Assembly: GCF_951801035.1 (NCBI RefSeq)
Contig: NZ_CATOKT010000001.1
DNA length: 64,000 bases
Strand: one strand, 5' to 3'
DNA from: Adlercreutzia sp910585575
Lineage (GTDB): Bacteria; Actinomycetota; Coriobacteriia; Coriobacteriales; Eggerthellaceae
The position numbers and the translations under genes are program-made. Shown here piece by piece: positions 42,005-50,033 of this stretch. Numbering within the stretch: position 1 is the first letter of the stretch; each line of letters opens with the position of its first letter. The notes under the pieces are model-generated. The model saw only the letters and a program-made list of their open reading frames with translations, was not told where the DNA came from and did not search any database.

Positions 42005-42051
42005 GTTGCAAGCTATTCCGTTAAGCGGACTACGGCGCTGCGGCTGCGCTT

Positions 42052-43632
42052 CTACACGTCGGCAGCGGCTCCTACGTTGGCGCTCTCGAGCATCTCTTGC
42101 TCCACTTCGCGCTCGAACTCGCGATCGGTGGCGCCTTCGGCGGAAGGCGGCTTGATCTGGAACGGCACCGCCGGCGTGAACAGGCTGACTACCGGCACAA
42201 TCACCAGCGAGATGATCATGCACAGGGCGCCGCAGTTGATGGGGCTGGCAATAAGCGGCGTGCCGCCGGACAGGGCCAGGCCCATGTTCACCGCCGTCAG
42301 GCCCACGCCCACGGCGAACGAGCACCACACCGAGGCCTTCGAAATGCGGCCAGAGTACAGGCCCCACAGGAAGGGGCCCAGGAAGGAGCCGGCCAGCGCG
42401 CCCCACGAGTAGCCCATGAGCTGGGCGATGAACACCACGCTGGAGTGGTACTGGAACAGAGCGATTACCGCGGAAATGGCGATGAACACCACCAGCAGCC
42501 CGCGCATCCACATCAGCTGCTTCTTCTCGGACATGTCCTTGATGATGTTTCCCTTGATGAAGTCGATGGTCAGTGTGGAAGACGACGTCAGCACCAGCGA
42601 GCTTAAGGTGGACATGGAAGCGGACAGCACCAGCACGATGACCAGGCCGATGAGCACGTCGGGCAGGGTGGACAGCATCGTGGGGATAATGGAGTCGTAC
42701 ACCGGCGTACCATTGGCGGCGTACTCGATCTGGCCCTCGTACAGGCGCCCGAAGCCGCCCAGGAAGTAGGAACCGCCGGCCACCACGAAGGCGAAGATGG
42801 TGGAGATGATGGCGCCCTGCTTGATGGCGGGACCGGTTTTAATGGCGTAGAACTTCTGCACCATCTGCGGCAAGCCCCAGGTACCGAGCGACGTGAGAAT
42901 TACCACACCGATGAGGTTAAACAGATCGGGGCCGAAGAAGCTGACGAAGGGGCCCTGCATGGCCGAGCCCTCGGCGGGAATCTGCGACAGCGAGATGATG
43001 GCCTCGGAGAAACCGCCGTTGTTGATGATCACCGCCACAATAACAGCGATGATGCCCAGCAGCATGACAATGCCCTGGATAAAGTCGTTCATGACCGTGG
43101 CCATATAGCCGCCCAGCACCACGTAGATGCAGGTGACCACCGCCATGCCGATAACGCACACGTCATAGGGCAGCGCGAACGCCATGCCGAACAGACGGGA
43201 CAGGCCGTTGTACACGCTGGCGGTGTAGGGGATCAGGAACACGAAGATGATGGCCGCGGCCGCAATGCGCAGAGCGCGGGAGTCGTAGCGCTTGCCGAAG
43301 AACTCGGGCATGGTGGAGGCCTTCAGGCGATGGGTGATTTCGCGGGTACGGGGACCCAGAATCCACCAGGCCAGCAAGCTGCCGATAATGGCGTTGCCGA
43401 TGCCGGCCCAGGTGGCCGAGATGCCGTACTTGAAGCCGAACTGGCCGGCGTAACCCACGAACACCACCGCCGAGAAGTAGCTGGTGCCATAGGCAAAGGC
43501 GCTCATCCAGGGGCCGACGTTGCGGCCGCCCAAGATGAAGCCGTCGACGGTGCCCGTGTGCTTGCGGCAGTAAACGCCCACCGCCACGGCCACGGCCACA
43601 AAGGCAATGACGAGCAGAATTTTCGCAATCAT
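42052..43632 (-). CDS. Sodium:solute symporter (SSS family)
   Basis: 526 residues from the ATG at 43632 (GAGAGGAAAG upstream). There are 13 or so membrane helices in the LeuT-type SSS arrangement (VDGFILGGRNVGPWMSAFAY, GIGNAIIGSLLAWWILGPRT, MATVMNDFIQGIVMLLGIIA). The Na2-site-like run VLSASMSTLSSLVLTSSSTL is clear. It probably imports an organic acid, amino acid or pantothenate-like solute with Na+; specificity cannot be read. It could work with the NhaC antiporter next in line through the sodium gradient. Confidence 0.88.
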   Translation of the reverse strand: MIAKILLVIAFVAVAVAVGVYCRKHTGTVDGFILGGRNVGPWMSAFAYGTSYFSAVVFVGYAGQFGFKYGISATWAGIGNAIIGSLLAWWILGPRTREITHRLKASTMPEFFGKRYDSRALRIAAAAIIFVFLIPYTASVYNGLSRLFGMAFALPYDVCVIGMAVVTCIYVVLGGYMATVMNDFIQGIVMLLGIIAVIVAVIINNGGFSEAIISLSQIPAEGSAMQGPFVSFFGPDLFNLIGVVILTSLGTWGLPQMVQKFYAIKTGPAIKQGAIISTIFAFVVAGGSYFLGGFGRLYEGQIEYAANGTPVYDSIIPTMLSTLPDVLIGLVIVLVLSASMSTLSSLVLTSSSTLTIDFIKGNIIKDMSEKKQLMWMRGLLVVFIAISAVIALFQYHSSVVFIAQLMGYSWGALAGSFLGPFLWGLYSGRISKASVWCSFAVGVGLTAVNMGLALSGGTPLIASPINCGALCMIISLVIVPVVSLFTPAVPFQIKPPSAEGATDREFEREVEQEMLESANVGAAADV

Positions 43633-43805
43633 GGTTCTTTCTTTCCTCTCTTGACGCTTCCTTACCGGCCGACACCCCGCCGGTCGGCGCGGCGCCCGTC
43701 GCTGCTTCCGACGGAGCCGCCTTCTTCGCGCGCCCCTTCCCCGGGGAACGCGCTGCTGTTTCCAGCTCAATACCGAAGCGCACACGACCTTTTGCCTGAG
43801 GCTAC

Positions 43806-43842
43806 AAAAAAAATAGCCACGGGCAAAAACCCGTGTGCTATT
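43806..43842 (-). terminator. Strong terminator of the small Cys-rich gene
   Basis: Stem AATAGC-CACGGG/CCCGTG-GCTATT with a one-base bulge and an 8-base T-run on the minus strand (A8 at 43806-43813). The stop codon of the upstream small gene lies within the stem. Confidence 0.88.
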
Positions 43843-44065
43843 GGTATCGAAAGACAAATTGTAGGGTGGTGGCGCGCTGGGACTGCTGGGCCAGGTGCTG
43901 GCTGGCCACGGCACGAGCGGCCTCGGCGATACACTGGGCGGCCTTGTGCGCGCTCATCAGGGCACGCTCCGCCGCTCCGCCACAGCACTGTTCGGCCCAA
44001 CGGGCGCTCATGACAGCGCAGGCTGCCTCGTCGCAATGCGTGCTATGTCCCAGTACGTTAACCAT
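43838..44065 (-). CDS. Small Cys-rich protein of unknown function
   Basis: About 75 residues from the ATG at 44065 (MVNVLGHSTHCDEAACAVMS), or 78 from a GTG at 44074. Five Cys (HCDEAAC, EQCC, AAQC) and several His could bind metal; the rest is Ala-rich helix. No clear Shine-Dalgarno site is present, so the message may be leaderless. A strong terminator right at the stop is the best evidence that this strand is transcribed here. No family was recognised; a non-coding RNA is an alternative reading. Confidence 0.45.
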   Translation of the reverse strand: MVNVLGHSTHCDEAACAVMSARWAEQCCGGAAERALMSAHKAAQCIAEAARAVASQHLAQQSQRATTLQFVFRYQ

Positions 44066-44074
44066 GGCCGACAC

Positions 44075-44423
44075 TTTAGCACAATAAAGGGAGCGCGCAA
44101 GTCATAATTTGATACCGCACCCGGCTAGCGCACGCGGGTTGCGGCGGGAAGGATGACGGGGCGTACGTCGGCCTGCGCAATCGGCAAAGGCAAGGGCGTA
44201 TGTCGGCTCACACAATCAGCCGAAGGCAAAAATGTTCCGAAATGCACGCTTTAGCAGGAAATACCCTTGAGATTGTTTACATGACTTAACCACTACCAGG
44301 CAAAACAACCCTCGCTTTGCAATGCCCGTTTCTGAAATAGCCGCTTTCTCATGCTAAACCGTTCATTTCAGTGCAATTTTGCGAAGGAGCGAACTCGAAG
44401 AACGCGATACACCAGCCTAGAAC
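44075..44423. other. Intergenic region holding repeat copy 1
   Basis: About 350 bases without a convincing gene between the Cys-rich gene and menH. It holds the inverted-repeat element at 44233-44371. Confidence 0.6.
44233..44371 (+). repeat. ~140-bp inverted-repeat (MITE/REP-doublet-like) element, copy 1
   Basis: It starts with TGTTCCGAAATGCACGC followed by TTTAGCAGG. It ends with TTTCTCATGCTAAACCG followed by TTCATTTCAG, which is itself a stem-loop (44332-44371). The ends are inverted copies of one another. The reverse complement of 56914-57055 aligns end to end with it (see copy 2). No coding capacity. Confidence 0.7.
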
Positions 44424-45218
44424 CTAGCTACGCGAAAGAGCTGCCAGGAATTCTTGCGGACGCTCCAGATGAATGTTGTGACCCGCTTCGGGCACCACCT
44501 GGGCAGCGAGCCCCGCAGCGCGGACGCGCTCGGCCACGGCGGTGTACTTGGCGTCGAGGGAACCAGCCAGGTAGCGCACGGGAACACCCCGCTCCTGCAG
44601 CGCACGCAAAGCAGCCAGGGTCTCTCCCTCAAGCGCCTGGTGCTGGGCGCCCCAGGCTTCGAAGCCTTGCGCCAACACCTCGGCGTTATGGGCCGTGCGC
44701 TGAGCGCGCACCGCCGCACGGACGGGCGCGGGAAGCGCCCGCTGACTGGCGAACAGCGGCATTGTCTCCCACCAATTCATGAACGCCTCGATGCCCTCGG
44801 CGCGCAGACGGGCGGCCCAGGCCTCGTTGCGCTGGGCCATGGCCGCGCGGGCATCTTCGTCCGCTGGGCCCAAACCGGCGCTTTCCAGCACCAGGCCCGT
44901 CAAGGGCAGATCGGGATGCCTCACCAGGGTTTCTGCCGCCAAGCGGCCTCCCATGGAATAGCCCACCACGACGGGAGCGCCCTCCACCTCGGCCACCTGA
45001 CGCACCACCTGGGCAAGGCGGTCGCAAGCTGCGGACAGAGGCGCAGCGCCTTCCTGGCCCGCACACACCGGGGAGGCCGCGTCGCAACCCTCCTCCCCCA
45101 ACCAGGCGAACAAGTCGGGCACGAAGGTGCGATGACCGGCGGCCTGCAACGCTGACGCCACCCCGTCCCACGAGGCGGGCGTTTGGGCGAAGCCATGGAG
45201 CAAGATGAAAGCGGTCAC
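44424..45218 (-). CDS. menH: 2-succinyl-6-hydroxy-2,4-cyclohexadiene-1-carboxylate synthase
   Basis: 264 residues; alpha/beta hydrolase fold. It eliminates pyruvate from SEPHCHC in menaquinone synthesis. Family marks are ILLHGFAQTPASWDGV, the nucleophile elbow GYSMGGRLAAE, EAFMNWWETMPLFASQ and the catalytic His in PEAGHNIHLERPQEF. It starts at a GTG three bases past the menD stop with AGGGG upstream, so it is translationally coupled. Confidence 0.92.
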   Translation of the reverse strand: MTAFILLHGFAQTPASWDGVASALQAAGHRTFVPDLFAWLGEEGCDAASPVCAGQEGAAPLSAACDRLAQVVRQVAEVEGAPVVVGYSMGGRLAAETLVRHPDLPLTGLVLESAGLGPADEDARAAMAQRNEAWAARLRAEGIEAFMNWWETMPLFASQRALPAPVRAAVRAQRTAHNAEVLAQGFEAWGAQHQALEGETLAALRALQERGVPVRYLAGSLDAKYTAVAERVRAAGLAAQVVPEAGHNIHLERPQEFLAALSRS

Positions 45219-45221
45219 GAG

Positions 45222-47135
45222 TTACCCCTGATAGGGAGCGTAACGGTCGCGCACGCCGCGCAGGGGCAGCTGCACTTCCACCAAGCTGATGCCCGGGGTG
45301 CCCAGGAAGTTCTGGTAGGCGCTGCGGAAGGCCCCCACGGTGTGCACCGTGGCTGAAGGGATACCGAAAGCCGCCGCTGCCTCGGTGAAGCGCACGTCCT
45401 GGGGAGCCAGAAACAGGCGCTCAAAGTACGGGTCCTCGGAGGCCTGGGGCAGCATGTCGAAGATGGCGCCCCCGTTGTTGTTCAGCAGCACGATGACCAA
45501 GGACGGCGCCTCCCCCTCAGGGTGAGCCAGCATCATCTCGCGCTGGAGCGCCAGGCCGTTCAGGTCGTGCAGCAAGGTGAAATCGCCGGTCAAAAATGTG
45601 GTCTGCCCGAAGTGCTGGGCCGCGCCCACGGCCGTGGACACCACGCCGTCGATACCGTTCTGCCCGCGGTTGGCCAGCACGGCACGGGTTTTCCCGTCCT
45701 TCAAGTAGAAGGTGTCCAGGGCGCGAATGCTCATAGAGTTCGCCGAGAACAGGCAGGACTCGTCGGGCATGAGCTCGAGCAGCGAGCGTACGTAGGCGCC
45801 CTCCACGGCCTCGGCGTCCAGCGAGGTGACGCCGTCCCATTCCACGGCCAGGATGCGCAGACGGGCCTCGTCGTTCAGGGTCATCCAGCGCTCGGCGAAC
45901 GCCTTCTGGGCCTTGCGTCCCTCGCCGTGCCAGTTGCTGCGCACAAAGCCCAGGGGCGTGGTGCCCACGAACACGTCGGTGGTGGCATTGAAATCGCGGG
46001 TCTCGGCCACGTCCACGGCAATGGACAGCGGACGGGCGCGCTCAAGCAGCGTGGTGGCTCGCTTGGAAATGGGATAGCGGCCGAAGCGAATGACCACCTC
46101 GGGCACGGGGCAGTCGGGACGGCCGCACAGGTTGTCGTAGTTGTCGATGACCAGGGGATCATCGATGCTGCGCAAGCCAGACAGCGGATCGGCCAGCACG
46201 GGAATGGACCAGCGGCGCACCCAGGTGACAATCTCCTCGGCCTCGGCCATGGTTTCGCAGGAGCCCTCTCCGGCCAGGAGCACGGCGGGACGTTTCCACA
46301 GCAGCTCCTCCAGCGCGGTGACACTGGAAGCGGGCAGCTCGCCCGAAGCCGCCATTAGCGGGGCGATGGACAGGGGCGCACCGTGGCGGCCCTCGGTGGG
46401 TACACGGCGTCCCAGGCCGAAGCAGTCGATGCCGCCGCGCAGGGCCGCCTGATTGTCCGCGCCAAGGAAGTCGGGCTTGAGCGGCGCATCGAAGGGGAAG
46501 TTCAAATGCACGGGGCCCGCCAAATGCTGGCAGGCTCGGGAGGCCACCTGGGCCTCCGGGTTGTAGTTCACGGGCATGTCGGCGCCCCCCGCCACGCAGG
46601 ATACCTCCTCGAGCGTAGCCGTGGGCCCCAAGGCGGCCAGGCAGGCCTCGCGAGCCGCCTGGCGCGCGAAGGCAATATCGCGATCGCGGCCGCGAGGCGT
46701 GGGCATGGCACGGAAGGCGCGCACATGGTCGCCGTAGGCCTTCAACTGATCAGTGGTTTGCGGCGCGCCGAGCCCCTGCAGCTGAGGAGGCCGGTCGCCG
46801 GACAGAACAATGAGCGGCACGCGGGAGGTTTCCGCCTCGATAACGGCCGGGTAGTAGTTGGCCAGCGCCGTGCCCGAGGTGCACACCAGCGCCACGGGAC
46901 TCCCGGAAGCCTTGGCCAGGCCCAGAGCCAGGAAAGAAGCTCCGCGCTCGTCAACATCCACATATAAGCGCAGATCATCGGGGCGTCGCTGGGACAGCTC
47001 GAAAGCGGTCATGGCCAGAGCCGTGGAGCGGGAGCCAGGGCTCACCACCACCTCGCGCACGCCCCAGCGGGTCAGTTCATCGAAGAAGGCGGCCACGAAC
47101 AGCGCCGTGTCCTGCTGATGGGAAGTCGTGATCAT
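45222..47135 (-). CDS. menD: SEPHCHC synthase (2-succinyl-5-enolpyruvyl-6-hydroxy-3-cyclohexene-1-carboxylate synthase)
   Basis: 637 residues; thiamine-diphosphate enzyme joining 2-oxoglutarate and isochorismate in menaquinone synthesis. VVVSPGSRSTALAMTAFELS, DVDERGASFLALGLAKASG, PLIVLSGDRPPQLQGLGAPQ, NRGQNGIDGVVSTAVGAA and the ThDP segment GDFTLLHDLNGLAL...LNNNGGAIF are diagnostic. It is about 80 residues longer than the enterobacterial enzyme through loop insertions. The ATG at 47135 follows AAAGGA. menH follows directly. Confidence 0.95.
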   Translation of the reverse strand: MITTSHQQDTALFVAAFFDELTRWGVREVVVSPGSRSTALAMTAFELSQRRPDDLRLYVDVDERGASFLALGLAKASGSPVALVCTSGTALANYYPAVIEAETSRVPLIVLSGDRPPQLQGLGAPQTTDQLKAYGDHVRAFRAMPTPRGRDRDIAFARQAAREACLAALGPTATLEEVSCVAGGADMPVNYNPEAQVASRACQHLAGPVHLNFPFDAPLKPDFLGADNQAALRGGIDCFGLGRRVPTEGRHGAPLSIAPLMAASGELPASSVTALEELLWKRPAVLLAGEGSCETMAEAEEIVTWVRRWSIPVLADPLSGLRSIDDPLVIDNYDNLCGRPDCPVPEVVIRFGRYPISKRATTLLERARPLSIAVDVAETRDFNATTDVFVGTTPLGFVRSNWHGEGRKAQKAFAERWMTLNDEARLRILAVEWDGVTSLDAEAVEGAYVRSLLELMPDESCLFSANSMSIRALDTFYLKDGKTRAVLANRGQNGIDGVVSTAVGAAQHFGQTTFLTGDFTLLHDLNGLALQREMMLAHPEGEAPSLVIVLLNNNGGAIFDMLPQASEDPYFERLFLAPQDVRFTEAAAAFGIPSATVHTVGAFRSAYQNFLGTPGISLVEVQLPLRGVRDRYAPYQG

Positions 47136-47324
47136 CAGGCGTCCTTTCAAAAAGTCTGCCGCCTATGATACCGCGATCCGCCTGATCACGCTGATAACCG
47201 CCTCGCCCGTCACAGAAACCGCCCAGGAACCGCCCCTCCGGCAGCGCCTCTTCGCTTTGCCACGTGGCGCCAACCGCCCAGCCATTGCCGAGCACGGCCA
47301 CCGAAAAGCGGCCCGATGAAGCGC

Positions 47325-48635
47325 CTAGGCCCCGAAAGCAGAAAGGATCGTGCGCAGTTTGAGATCGATCTCGTCGTACTCGGCCTGGGCATCGCTTTCG
47401 CCCACAATGCCGCAGCCGCCGTAGACCCAGCCCATCTCGCCGTCGAACACGCCGGTGCGCAGAGCCACCGAAAATTCGCCATCGTCGTTGCCATCCACAA
47501 AACCGCAGGCCCCCGCGTAGAAGCCGCGGTTGTAGGGCTCAATGACGCGCAGGAGCATCTTGGCCTCGCCGACGGGCGTGCCGGCCACGGCCGGGGTGGG
47601 ATGCAGGTCCTCCATGAGGTCGGCCAGCGTGACGCCCTGGAGCGCCCGGGCCCGAGCCGGGGTAAACAGATGCTGCACGTGGGCCAGCCGCATGATCTGG
47701 GGCATCGTTGGCACCTCTACGTCGTAGCACACTCGATCGAGCACGTTGCGAATAAGCTGCACCACGTAATCGTGCTCGGCGCGGTTCTTCTCATCGGTCA
47801 TCAGGGCGGCCGCCAGCGCCTCGGTCTGATCTTCGGTAGCGCCCACCGGGCAGGTGCCGGCCAGGCACATGGAGGCCACTTCGTCGCCGCGCTTGCGCAC
47901 CAGCAGCTCCGGCGTACAGCCGCAGAAGAACACGTCGGCATAACGATACAGAAGCACGGTGCCCCGCGCATCGCCGTCAATGAGATTTACCAGCAGATCC
48001 TTCGAGGAGAAGGGATGCTCGGCCACCACGCGCTTGCGGCGCGAGAGCACCACTTTCGACACGCGACCGCCCTCGATAGCCGCCAAGGCCTCGTCCATGG
48101 CCTGCTGCCACGCCTCGCGGGAGTCGGGCTCAAGGGTATAGGGAATGGTCACCGCCGTGCGGGCAGGAGCTGCAGCCACCAGGCGCTCGAACCGCGCCAC
48201 GCGACCGGGATACACCGGCCCCAAGGAGTTCACTTGCAGAAAGCGCCCGCGCTCGTTCTCGATGAGCACAATCTCCGGCAGCATGAAGCGCAGCTGGGGA
48301 AACGACGCCATGAGGTCGTCGCAGGGGGCGGGATTCGTGGCGTCGAATCGGTTGAACGAGAAGAACACCGGCGGCTGGCTATCGGCCGTCGTGGCCGCTG
48401 CGCGCGCCGAGCCCTCATCGGCTGCCGAACCTTCGCTCGCAGCCGTCATGCCGCTGCCCACGCACTCCACCTCGCGCAAAGAGGGCAGCGCAATGCAGCG
48501 CCCCAGCCCCAGATAGCGCGTGGGGTGCTGCTTGTCGTAGTAGACGAACTGGTCGGTAAATCCCTTCTGCAGCGCGCAAAAGGCATCGACCACATCGGCC
48601 TCGATGGGCACATTGCAGGTGTAAATTCGCGTCAT
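47325..48635 (-). CDS. menF: Isochorismate synthase
   Basis: 436 residues; Mg2+-dependent chorismate-to-isochorismate conversion, the first committed step to menaquinone. The chorismate-binding core shows GRVSKVVLSRRKRV, CTPELLVRKRGDEVASMCLA-GT, EHDYVVQLIRNVLDRVCY, LHPTPAVAGTPVGEA, GFYAGACGFVD and VYGGCGIV. A Ser/Ala-rich insert lies at about 60-85. GAGG lies before the ATG at 48635. It begins 19 bases after a DUF2442 gene and precedes menD by 190 bases. Confidence 0.94.
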   Translation of the reverse strand: MTRIYTCNVPIEADVVDAFCALQKGFTDQFVYYDKQHPTRYLGLGRCIALPSLREVECVGSGMTAASEGSAADEGSARAAATTADSQPPVFFSFNRFDATNPAPCDDLMASFPQLRFMLPEIVLIENERGRFLQVNSLGPVYPGRVARFERLVAAAPARTAVTIPYTLEPDSREAWQQAMDEALAAIEGGRVSKVVLSRRKRVVAEHPFSSKDLLVNLIDGDARGTVLLYRYADVFFCGCTPELLVRKRGDEVASMCLAGTCPVGATEDQTEALAAALMTDEKNRAEHDYVVQLIRNVLDRVCYDVEVPTMPQIMRLAHVQHLFTPARARALQGVTLADLMEDLHPTPAVAGTPVGEAKMLLRVIEPYNRGFYAGACGFVDGNDDGEFSVALRTGVFDGEMGWVYGGCGIVGESDAQAEYDEIDLKLRTILSAFGA

Positions 48636-48654
48636 AGCTGAGACCTCGAAGATC

Positions 48655-48918
48655 CTAAGCGGCTGCTGGCGACAATTCGCAGCCATACTCGTAAATTGCA
48701 TCGCTGGGCAGATCTATCTCGTCATTCCAGTAGACGCAAGTTCGGCTCTGGTCGATCTTTACCTGCTCGAACAGCCCTGTAAGCTCTTTAAGGGGCGCAT
48801 ACGACGGGATATCCCGCACATCCTCTGCGACATCGTAGAGAACAACGCGACCGTCGTCAAAGCATACCCTCAACTGCAGGTTAGAAAGAGGCTGTATGTT
48901 CTTAATTCGATGTATCAT
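48655..48918 (-). CDS. DUF2442-domain protein
   Basis: 87 residues, GGAG before the ATG. The fold is NIQPLSNLQLRVCFDDGRVV, a SPAFxxL-like centre (SYAPLKELTGLFEQVKI) and VYWNDEIDLPSDAIYE, which is typical of DUF2442. It lies two bases after the DUF4160 stop. DUF4160-DUF2442 pairs are widespread and have been suggested to be toxin-antitoxin-like; the function is not established. menF starts 19 bases downstream, so read-through into menaquinone genes is possible. Confidence 0.85.
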   Translation of the reverse strand: MIHRIKNIQPLSNLQLRVCFDDGRVVLYDVAEDVRDIPSYAPLKELTGLFEQVKIDQSRTCVYWNDEIDLPSDAIYEYGCELSPAAA

Positions 48919-48920
48919 CT

Positions 48921-49175
48921 TTACTCCAGAGGAGGGAGTTTTTCGATAACTTGGGCGTCCCACATTGCTTGCAGCTGCTTCGAATAGATTGCGAGCCACT
49001 CGCGCACAAGCGCTTGCGCCTTAGGCGGCAGATCGCCCTCCATCATCTCGAAAGTCTGGATGTTGAACTCGCCCACGTATTCACCGTACAGGGCATGAAT
49101 ATGGCTCGGCTCATGCTCCTTCGGTTTGAAAAACATCTTGATCACGATGCCGTAGAACCGAGAAATCTCAGGCAT
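48921..49175 (-). CDS. DUF4160-domain protein
   Basis: 84 residues from the ATG at 49175 (AAAGGTGG upstream); a GTG at 49184 is possible. PEISRFYGIVIKMFFKPKEH followed by EPSHIHALYGEYVGEFNI is the DUF4160 signature. It is the first gene of the DUF4160-DUF2442 pair. The pair could act as a small regulatory or toxin-antitoxin module. Confidence 0.85.
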   Translation of the reverse strand: MPEISRFYGIVIKMFFKPKEHEPSHIHALYGEYVGEFNIQTFEMMEGDLPPKAQALVREWLAIYSKQLQAMWDAQVIEKLPPLE

Positions 49176-49184
49176 GCACGCCAC

Positions 49185-49481
49185 CTTTCGAGACGGATTT
49201 TTTCAAAGTATACCATGGGGAATCGCCTCGACGCCGTCCTCGCTATTCCGAGTCATCCGAGTGACTGTTTGCAACGATACCGCTTTTCGGAGTCCACCTT
49301 GCAACCATCACCAGAGAGCGGCTCCTCACAAGCGTTGATGCTCCTCTTAACGGCACTCGATAGGAAATTGTTCGATTGCGGCGAAGTCTTCATTGGCAAA
49401 ACAGTCCCAGCCCGAATGCAAGAAAGCGCACCCGAACCGACGGGCGCGCTTTCTTCAGATCTTTGCAACAACAGCTCTCTT
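49185..49481. other. Intergenic region
   Basis: No gene seen. It holds the terminator at 49420-49454 and presumably the DUF4160 promoter. Confidence 0.5.
49420..49454 (-). terminator. Terminator of the 173-residue exported-protein gene
   Basis: AAGAAAGCGC/GCGCTTTCTT plus CCCG/CGGG around one mismatch, followed by TTTCTT on the minus strand. Confidence 0.85.
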
Positions 49482-50003
49482 CTAGAACGCAGCCACCATC
49501 GCTGCGACGGCGGCTATGGGAATGCCGGAAACCTCAGCATTGACGATAGCGCCACCTCCTGGCACATTCGAAGAACACGCACAGCCGACGACGAGGTTTT
49601 CGACGTCAGTCTGCTCGGCTAGCTCCTCAACGGTGGCCTCGCACACGGCGTTGGCATCCAGATTAGTTACCTTGACCGCTCCGCCGGATACTTCACCGCC
49701 GTATGCGGGAAGTCCCTCGCACAGCGTTGCCGCCGCTTTACTAAAGATATTCGCGATATCCTTGTTCGTGGTAAGAGCGCCCTGATCGAAAGCGAACGTT
49801 CCTTCAACGCGCGCTGGGGCAACATTCTGCTCGGCAACCGCTGCGTCCTGTTCGGCTGCCGTCTCCTGAGCAGGAACCGCCGGCGCATCTACCCCCATCG
49901 CCAGCGCGGCCATGGGGGTCAGCATCAGCGTGCTGCCCATCATGACGGCCGCTCCCGCAACCGAGCCCGCCGTCTTCAACGTTTTCTTCGCATCCATTTC
50001 CAT
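49482..50003 (-). CDS. Small exported protein downstream of the tri-haem reductase
   Basis: 173 residues, AAGGAGTT before the ATG. A signal peptide ends near AALAMG (about 37). An Ala/Glu-rich linker and a compact C-terminal domain follow, with Cys in AATLCEG, NAVCEAT and VVGCACSSNVPGGG. The C-terminus is hydrophobic (IPIAAVAAMVAAF). No family was recognised. It follows the tri-haem molybdoenzyme gene by 30 bases and shares its terminator, so it is probably a small periplasmic partner. Confidence 0.72.
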   Translation of the reverse strand: MEMDAKKTLKTAGSVAGAAVMMGSTLMLTPMAALAMGVDAPAVPAQETAAEQDAAVAEQNVAPARVEGTFAFDQGALTTNKDIANIFSKAAATLCEGLPAYGGEVSGGAVKVTNLDANAVCEATVEELAEQTDVENLVVGCACSSNVPGGGAIVNAEVSGIPIAAVAAMVAAF

Positions 50004-50033
50004 AACTCCTTTCCAGTTTTCGCGATACGCGGG

